NCBI GenBank assembly: GCA_030643515.1
Contig: DAOWLH010000002.1
Span: 1 to 6,015 of the forward strand
From: Dehalococcoidia bacterium
GTDB lineage: Bacteria; Chloroflexota; Dehalococcoidia; Dehalococcoidales; DAOWLH01
Reading direction: 5' to 3'
Length of the DNA: 6,015 nt
The notes under the pieces are model-generated. The model was given only the letters and a program-made list of their open reading frames with translations. It ran no database searches and was not told the origin of the DNA. Positions 1-4,599 of this stretch are shown one piece after another (within the stretch, counting starts at the first letter, position 1; each line of letters begins with the position of its first letter). A program made the position numbers and the translations under genes.

Positions 1-514
1 CCTGCATTTTTTGAGCTTTATCTATGTAGTAGTCCAAGTTGTAGACCGGCCCGCCCATCTTGGGCTCGGTCAGTGAGTAGCATATGGTTAGCTGGGCGTG
101 CTTGCCGCTTGCCTTGATGGCCGCAAGGGAGGTCTCAAAGTTACGCTCGTCGTTTAAGGCATCAAAGACACGGAAGATGTCGATTCCGGTACTGGCGGCG
201 TGCTCGACGAAGGCAGTAACGACATCGTCGGCGTAGTTGCGGTAGCCGACCAGGTTCTGCCCGCGAAGCAGCATCTGGAGGGGGGTATCGGGGGCCAGCT
301 TCTTCAGGATACGCAGCCGCTGCCACGGGTCTTCATTTAAGAATCTGGTAGGCACGTCAAAGGTGGCGCCGCCCCATACTTCCAGGGAGTAAAAGCCAGC
401 CTTGTCCATCTTGGCGGCGATGGGTTCCATATCCTCGGTGCGCATCCGTGTCGCCAGCAGTGATTGGTGCCCGTCTCGCATGGTCAAATCGGTAATTTTC
501 AGCCTGTTTGTCAT
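1..514 (-). CDS. oadA: Pyruvate/oxaloacetate carboxyltransferase subunit (OadA / PycB / transcarboxylase 5S family), N-terminal part
   Basis: This is the first 171 codons of a gene that leaves the window at its 3' end. The family transfers a carboxyl group between biotin and pyruvate/oxaloacetate in the cytoplasm or on a membrane decarboxylase. The protein starts MTNRLKITDLTMRDGHQS. Residues 13-18 (RDGHQS) carry the conserved metal-ligand Asp14 of the TIM-barrel carboxyltransferase domain. EVWGGATFD (45-53), LLRGQNLVGY (82-91) and FRVFDALND (114-122) are further family hallmarks. ATG at 514 is chosen because a strong purine-rich Shine-Dalgarno lies 6 nt before it and the usual family N terminus begins there. 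The gene follows the acyl-CoA carboxyltransferase after 41 bp on the same strand, so they are probably cotranscribed. The C-terminal part, where a fused biotinyl domain would sit, is not visible. It could therefore be pyruvate carboxylase subunit B, Na+-pumping oxaloacetate decarboxylase alpha or transcarboxylase 5S. The family is certain; the exact role is not. Confidence 0.95.
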   Translation of the reverse strand, partial: MTNRLKITDLTMRDGHQSLLATRMRTEDMEPIAAKMDKAGFYSLEVWGGATFDVPTRFLNEDPWQRLRILKKLAPDTPLQMLLRGQNLVGYRNYADDVVTAFVEHAASTGIDIFRVFDALNDERNFETSLAAIKASGKHAQLTICYSLTEPKMGGPVYNLDYYIDKAQKMQ

Positions 515-520
515 AGGTCA

Positions 521-530
521 TCCCTTCCCT
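521..530 (-). promoter_or_regulatory. Shine-Dalgarno of the oadA-family gene
   Basis: On the minus strand the sequence reads AGGGAAGGGA, then six bases, then ATG at 514. It is the clearest ribosome binding site in the window and fixes the start codon. Two other ATGs just upstream (at 521 and 537) are out of frame with the gene. Confidence 0.7.
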
Positions 531-555
531 TTTTCATTTGGCATTTAGCACTCTA

Positions 556-2106
556 TTATAGAGGAATATTGCCGTGTTTTTTAGCCGGGCTGTCCTGGGC
601 TTTATTCTCCAGCGTGGCCAGCGCCTGGATTAGCCTGGGCCGTGTCCGGGCCGGGTCGATGACATCATCGATATATCCCCTGGCGGCGGCGATGTAGGGG
701 TTGTCAAACTTCTCCTGGTATTCGGAGACCAGCCTCCGCCTTGTTTCCTCCGGTTTGTCCGACTGGGCGATAGCCTTTCTAAAGATGATGTTAACTGCTC
801 CTTCGGCACCCATAACGGCTATCTCAGCGGTGGGCCAGGCAAGGTTGATATCTCCCCGCAGGTGCCGGGAACTCATCACGATATAGGCGCCGCCGTAGGC
901 CTTGCGGGTGATAACGCTTATCTTGGGCACCGTGGCCTCCGCATAGGCATAGATTAACTTGGCCCCGTGCCGGATAATACCGCTGTGTTCCTGGGCAGTG
1001 CCCGGCATAAAGCCGGGGACATCAACCAGGCTGACCAGCGGGATGTTAAAAGCGTCGCAGAAGCGGACGAAGCGGGCCGCCTTGACCGAGGCATCAATAT
1101 CAATAACTCCGGCAAGAAAAGCCGGCTGCTGGGCGACGATGCCTACCGGTTTGCCCCCCAGCCGGGCAAAGCCGATGATGATATTTGGGGCAAAGTGCTG
1201 CTGTACCTCCATGAATTCACCGCCATCAGCGATGCTGGTAATCAATCGCTTCATGTCATAGGCCTTCTTCGGGTCGTCCGGTATGAGCTGGCGCAGGCTG
1301 TCATCGGTGCGCTCCGGGTTGTCTGACGGTTCAAGTTTCGGTGGCTTCCCCTTCCAGTTGGGGGGCAAGAAACCGAGTAGGCGGCGCACCGCCTTGAAGC
1401 ACCCCTGCTCGTCATCGTCCATGAAATGGGCGACCCCGCTCTTCTTTGAGAGGATTTCAGCTCCGCCCAGCTCCTGGTGGCTTATCTCCTCGCGGGTGAC
1501 AGCACGAACCACATCGGGGCCGGTGATATACATCTGGCTTATTCCCTTGACGACAAAGATAAAGTCGGTTATTGCCGGGCAGTAAACGGCGCCGCCGGCG
1601 CTGGGCCCGACGACCACCGAAATCTGGGGGACAGCACCGGAGCACAGCGTGTTGTACAGCAGCATATCGCCGACGCCGGCAAGACTGGCGACTCCCTCCT
1701 GAATGCGTGCCCCGCCGGAGTCAAAGATAGCGATAACAGGGACGCCGGTGTCCAGGGCCAGCTGGTGCAGCCGGCCGACCTTCTGGCCGACCACCTCGGA
1801 GATTGAGCCGCCGAAGACAGTGAAGTCCTGGGCATAGATAAAAACGGGACGGCCTTCTATCCTGCCGCTGCCGGTGACCACGGCATCGCCTGGATATTGT
1901 TGTTCGGCCAGCCCGAAATCAGTGGCCCGATGGCTGGCAAAGCTACCCAGCTCACTAAAGCTACCGGGGTCAAGGAGAAGAGAAATCCTGTCTCTGTCGG
2001 TTAGTTTCCCCCGGGCCTGTTGCTGTGCAATACGCTCCTGGCCGCCACCGGCCTCTGCCTGCTTCTTGAGATGGGCCAGCTTGTCTAGCTTATCCTCTGT
2101 AGTCAA
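556..2106 (-). CDS. mmdA: Acyl-CoA carboxyltransferase (methylmalonyl-CoA decarboxylase alpha / propionyl-CoA carboxylase beta family)
   Basis: This complete 516-residue protein is full length for the family. It moves carboxyl groups between biotin and a short acyl-CoA (propionyl-CoA/methylmalonyl-CoA, or acetyl-CoA/malonyl-CoA). The N-terminal crotonase-like domain includes SGGARIQEG (130-138) and the oxyanion-hole segment GPSAGGAVYCPA (168-179). The C-terminal domain includes PNIIIGFARLGG (307-318), VDVPGFMPG (361-369) and the second oxyanion loop KAYGGAYIVM (402-411). The residue after GGAY, which sets acyl-chain preference in actinobacterial homologues, is Ile409. The start is TTG at 2106: an in-frame TAA lies immediately before it, and the family N terminus (TTEDKL, then GGG and ARGKLT) begins there. 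No Shine-Dalgarno is evident. It is the first gene of a minus-strand operon with the oadA-family gene. A membrane Na+-pumping decarboxylase, an acyl-CoA carboxylase and the transcarboxylase 12S subunit all share this fold, and partner genes outside the window decide between them. Confidence 0.95.
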   Translation of the reverse strand: MTTEDKLDKLAHLKKQAEAGGGQERIAQQQARGKLTDRDRISLLLDPGSFSELGSFASHRATDFGLAEQQYPGDAVVTGSGRIEGRPVFIYAQDFTVFGGSISEVVGQKVGRLHQLALDTGVPVIAIFDSGGARIQEGVASLAGVGDMLLYNTLCSGAVPQISVVVGPSAGGAVYCPAITDFIFVVKGISQMYITGPDVVRAVTREEISHQELGGAEILSKKSGVAHFMDDDEQGCFKAVRRLLGFLPPNWKGKPPKLEPSDNPERTDDSLRQLIPDDPKKAYDMKRLITSIADGGEFMEVQQHFAPNIIIGFARLGGKPVGIVAQQPAFLAGVIDIDASVKAARFVRFCDAFNIPLVSLVDVPGFMPGTAQEHSGIIRHGAKLIYAYAEATVPKISVITRKAYGGAYIVMSSRHLRGDINLAWPTAEIAVMGAEGAVNIIFRKAIAQSDKPEETRRRLVSEYQEKFDNPYIAAARGYIDDVIDPARTRPRLIQALATLENKAQDSPAKKHGNIPL

Positions 2107-2141
2107 TTAAATCGATCCATAGGCTTCAGTCTGCCGGTGAT

Positions 2142-2171
2142 AATATAACACACCGCCAGCTTTAAGGGCAA
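2142..2171 (-). promoter_or_regulatory. Candidate promoter for the carboxyltransferase operon
   Basis: On the minus strand, TTGCCC (2171-2166) is followed after 18 bp by TATATT (2147-2142). These match the sigma-70 consensus at 4/6 and 5/6 positions. Transcription would begin near 2135, leaving a leader of about 28 nt before the TTG start at 2106. The assignment rests on the match and position only. Confidence 0.4.
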
Positions 2172-2182
2172 ACGAAAACAAC

Positions 2183-2212
2183 TTGAACCCTTGGTGGTAA
2201 ATGGACTATAAT
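2183..2212 (+). promoter_or_regulatory. Candidate promoter for the formate dehydrogenase operon
   Basis: TTGAAC (2183-2188) is followed after 18 bp by a perfect TATAAT (2207-2212), giving a predicted transcript start near 2219. The -10 box lies inside codons 3-4 of the longest NuoE-like reading frame. If this promoter is the real one, translation must start downstream, for example at GTG 2252 or GTG 2258. If the ATG at 2201 is used, another promoter further upstream is needed. Confidence 0.4.
2193..2197 (+). promoter_or_regulatory. Possible ribosome binding site for the upstream ATG of the NuoE-like gene
   Basis: GGTGG stands three bases before the ATG at 2201, a rather short spacing. It is the only sequence support for that ATG. 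The downstream GTG candidates at 2252 and 2258 have no better Shine-Dalgarno, so the start remains open. Confidence 0.3.
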
Positions 2213-2722
2213 CCAATAATTTCCTGCCGAAATGCAATACAACTAACGTTGGTGCCGGTGACAAACAAGTCCAGAGAGCAGCTTGGCAAAATACTGTCGT
2301 CTTATGGCGCTGATATGGGCAGTTTACTGCCCATACTGGAGGCAGTTCAGCGGCGGTTCGGTTATCTTCCAGAAGAGGCCATGGAAGAGGTGGCCCGATT
2401 CCTCGGGATAGCCAACAGCACCGTCTATTCGGTGGCCACCTTCTATTCCCACTTCCGGCTTGCCCCCATCGGCAAAAGAATAATCAGGGTATGCCGTGGC
2501 ACCGCCTGCCATGTGCGTGGCGTGGCCGGCATTCTGGATGAGCTGGAGAAGCGGCTGTCGATCAGGCCGAGAGAAACCACCGCCGATGGTGAATATACCC
2601 TGGAAACAATCGCCTGCTTTGGCTCGTGCGCCCTGGCCCCGGTCATGGTCATCAATGACCGGGTGTATGGAAGATTGACAACCGGCAAAATAGGCCAGAT
2701 TCTGGAAGGGCATAGAGACTAG
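2201..2722 (+). CDS. nuoE: NuoE-like thioredoxin-fold [2Fe-2S] subunit of NAD-linked formate dehydrogenase
   Basis: This 173-residue protein is the small diaphorase subunit (NuoE / HydC / HndA / FdsG family). Residues 27-70 form the helical N-terminal domain, with the typical pattern GSLLPILEAVQRRFGYLPEE at 40-59. The thioredoxin-like domain follows and binds [2Fe-2S] through Cys98 and Cys103 (CRGTAC) and Cys139 and Cys143 (CFGSC). It relays electrons to or from the FMN subunit encoded 15 bp downstream. The ATG at 2201 has a possible SD (GGTGG, 2193-2197). However, homology to the family only becomes clear after about residue 24, and a perfect -10 box overlaps codons 3-4. GTG at 2252 or 2258 is therefore a serious alternative that would remove 17-19 residues. 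The function as an NAD-linked electron-transfer subunit is secure; the link to formate comes from the third gene. Confidence 0.95.
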   Translation: MDYNPIISCRNAIQLTLVPVTNKSREQLGKILSSYGADMGSLLPILEAVQRRFGYLPEEAMEEVARFLGIANSTVYSVATFYSHFRLAPIGKRIIRVCRGTACHVRGVAGILDELEKRLSIRPRETTADGEYTLETIACFGSCALAPVMVINDRVYGRLTTGKIGQILEGHRD

Positions 2723-2737
2723 ACTGTGAGATAGCCG

Positions 2738-4591
2738 ATGACCTTCGCCGAGATTTACAGGAAAGCAAAAGCAGAACGGGAGGCACTGGAAAGCGGTGGC
2801 CGGATTCGTATCCTTGTCGGTACGGCCAGCTGTGGCCGGGCAGCCGGTGCGGATGCCGTGCTCAAGGCGATCAGTTCAGAGCTGGAACGGCAAAGTATCG
2901 AGGCAACAATCACCAGGGTAGGCTGTATCGGGCTGTGTTATGCCGAGCCGCTGGTGGCCATCACTAACCCGGGTAGACCCGGTGCCTTCTATGGCGGTGT
3001 CACGCCGGAAATCGTGCCCGAGCTTATAGAATCACATATTGTTAACGATAAACCGTATGCTGACCTGGCGCTGGGCACTACGGGAAGTGGCGGCATCACC
3101 GGCATTCCCCGGCTTTTTGATATGCCGATGCTCAAACCACAGGTGCGGATAGCCCTGCGCAACTGCGGCCTTATTGACCCTGAGGACATAAACCATTATA
3201 TCGCCGGCGATGGTTATGGCGGCCTGGCCAAGGCCTTCTCTATGACGCCCGAAGAGGTGATTGCCAAGATAAAAAGGTCCGGGCTGCGCGGCCGTGGCGG
3301 CGCCGGCTTTCCCACCGGCCTTAAGTGGGAGCTTTGCCGTAAGGCTCTGGGTAAGACGAAGTACCTCATCTGCAACGCCGATGAGGGTGACCCCGGTGCC
3401 TTTATGGACAGGTTGCTTCTGGAGAGCGACCCGCACACCGTCCTGGAAGGGATGCTGATAGGTGCCTACGCCATCGGTGCCAATGAGGGCTATATATACA
3501 TCCGGATTGAGTATCCGCTGGCCATTGAGAGGCTGGAGCTGGCCCTTGAGCAGATGACAGAATACGGCCTGCTGGGCGAGGATATCCTGGGTTCCGGCTT
3601 TAGCTTTGATATAAAGATAAAGCGGGGAGCCGGGGCCTTCGTCTGCGGCGAGGAAACGGCGCTTATGGCTTCTATCGAGGGTAAGCGCGGATTGCCCAGG
3701 CCGCGCCCGCCATTTCCGGCTCAGGCCGGGCTGTGGGGCAGGCCAACCAATATCAATAATGTGGAGACATTGGCCAATGTGCCGCCTATCCTGCAAAGAG
3801 GTGCCGGCTGGTTTGCCGGCTATGGCACCGAGAAGAGCAAAGGGACAAAGACCTTTGCCCTCGCCGGAAAGATAGAGCGCACCGGTCTTGTCGAGGTGCC
3901 GATGGGCACAACTCTTCAGGAAATTATCTATGACATCGGCGGCGGCATCCCCGGAGGCAAGCGTTTCAGGGCGGTTCAAACAGGAGGCCCATCCGGTGGC
4001 TGTTTGCCGGCAAGCCTGCTGGACCTGCCGGTTGATTACGAATCTCTGACCCAGGCAGGTTCCATTATGGGCTCCGGGGGAATGGTGGTGATGGATGAGG
4101 ACACCTGTATGGTTGACATCGCTCGCTATTTTCTCTCCTTCACCCGGTCTGAGTCGTGTGGCAAGTGTGTTCCCTGCCGTCTGGGTACAAAGCAGATGCT
4201 GGATATACTGGAGGACATCACCGGCGGCAAAGGTAAACCAGGCGATGTAGAGCTTCTCAGCGATTTAGCCCGATCAATAAAGGTGGGCTCTCTATGCGGG
4301 CTCGGCCAGACGGCACCCAATCCGGTTCTGACAACATTGCGCTACTTCAGAGATGAATACGAAGAGCATATAAGTGAGCACCGGTGCCGGGCAGCGGCTT
4401 GCAAGGAACTGATAACATACTCGATTATAGATGAAAAGTGTCCCGGCTGCGGGTTGTGCGTCAGGGAATGCCCGGTTGACGCTATAACCTTTAAAGGTAA
4501 GAAAAAACCGGTCATCATCGATGAGACGAAATGTACCAGGTGCGGTGCCTGTTACGATATATGTCGCCTCGACGCCGTGAAGATTGAATAG
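2738..4591 (+). CDS. nuoF: NuoF-like NADH/FMN flavoprotein with C-terminal 2x[4Fe-4S] ferredoxin domain (HydB/HylB/FdsB type)
   Basis: This 617-residue large diaphorase subunit exchanges electrons with NAD(H) at FMN. Domains in order: thioredoxin-like domain (about 20-105) with Cys32, Cys63 and Cys67; the NuoF core with the glycine-rich FMN/NADH loop GLRGRGGAGFP (182-192), NADEGDPGAF (213-222), GAGAFVCGEETAL (297-309) and RPTNINNVET (335-344); a SLBB-like segment (about 370-425); the N3-type [4Fe-4S] site at Cys474, Cys477, Cys480 and Cys520; a linker with Cys550 and Cys555; and two ferredoxin clusters, Cys568/571/574/578 and Cys599/602/605/609. Respiratory NuoF lacks the terminal ferredoxin and is much shorter. 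This layout is that of HydB in bifurcating [FeFe]-hydrogenases and of HylB-type formate dehydrogenase subunits. ATG 2738 is the first possible ATG after an in-frame TAG at 2732, with GTGAG at 2726-2730 as a weak SD. The next gene starts 8 bp after the stop. Confidence 0.96.
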   Translation: MTFAEIYRKAKAEREALESGGRIRILVGTASCGRAAGADAVLKAISSELERQSIEATITRVGCIGLCYAEPLVAITNPGRPGAFYGGVTPEIVPELIESHIVNDKPYADLALGTTGSGGITGIPRLFDMPMLKPQVRIALRNCGLIDPEDINHYIAGDGYGGLAKAFSMTPEEVIAKIKRSGLRGRGGAGFPTGLKWELCRKALGKTKYLICNADEGDPGAFMDRLLLESDPHTVLEGMLIGAYAIGANEGYIYIRIEYPLAIERLELALEQMTEYGLLGEDILGSGFSFDIKIKRGAGAFVCGEETALMASIEGKRGLPRPRPPFPAQAGLWGRPTNINNVETLANVPPILQRGAGWFAGYGTEKSKGTKTFALAGKIERTGLVEVPMGTTLQEIIYDIGGGIPGGKRFRAVQTGGPSGGCLPASLLDLPVDYESLTQAGSIMGSGGMVVMDEDTCMVDIARYFLSFTRSESCGKCVPCRLGTKQMLDILEDITGGKGKPGDVELLSDLARSIKVGSLCGLGQTAPNPVLTTLRYFRDEYEEHISEHRCRAAACKELITYSIIDEKCPGCGLCVRECPVDAITFKGKKKPVIIDETKCTRCGACYDICRLDAVKIE

Positions 4592-4595
4592 GTGG
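4591..4595 (+). promoter_or_regulatory. Shine-Dalgarno of the formate dehydrogenase catalytic gene
   Basis: GGTGG precedes the ATG at 4600 by four bases, and its first G is the last base of the TAG that ends the NuoF-like gene. This tight arrangement supports the chosen start and suggests coupled translation of the flavoprotein and the catalytic subunit. Confidence 0.55.
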
Positions 4596-4599
4596 AACT

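Larger units (their letters stand above)
2107..2200. other. Divergent intergenic control region
   Basis: This 94-bp gap separates the minus-strand carboxyltransferase operon from the plus-strand formate dehydrogenase operon. It is visibly more AT-rich than the flanking genes. It contains a promoter-like pair facing left and the -35 part of one facing right, so the operons probably fire back to back from it. I see no convincing inverted repeat for a repressor or Rex-type redox regulator, no hairpin with a U-tract, and no riboswitch-like folding. A five-codon minus-strand mini-ORF (ATG at 2120, TGA ending at 2103) overlaps the TTG start of the carboxyltransferase. Confidence 0.6.

Noticed and set aside
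276..295. G-rich runs that might form a quadruplex
   Set aside because: Only two long G-runs are present within a coding region, fewer than the four needed.
3489..3498. TATATATA stretch resembling a promoter -10
   Set aside because: It encodes the conserved Tyr-Ile-Tyr-Ile segment of the NuoF core, has no -35 partner of note, and is inside an operon gene.
3032..3979. Long open frame on the minus strand opposite the NuoF-like gene (315 codons)
   Set aside because: It lies wholly antisense to a gene with clear domain motifs along its length, resembles no known protein, and is the expected by-product of GC-rich codon use.
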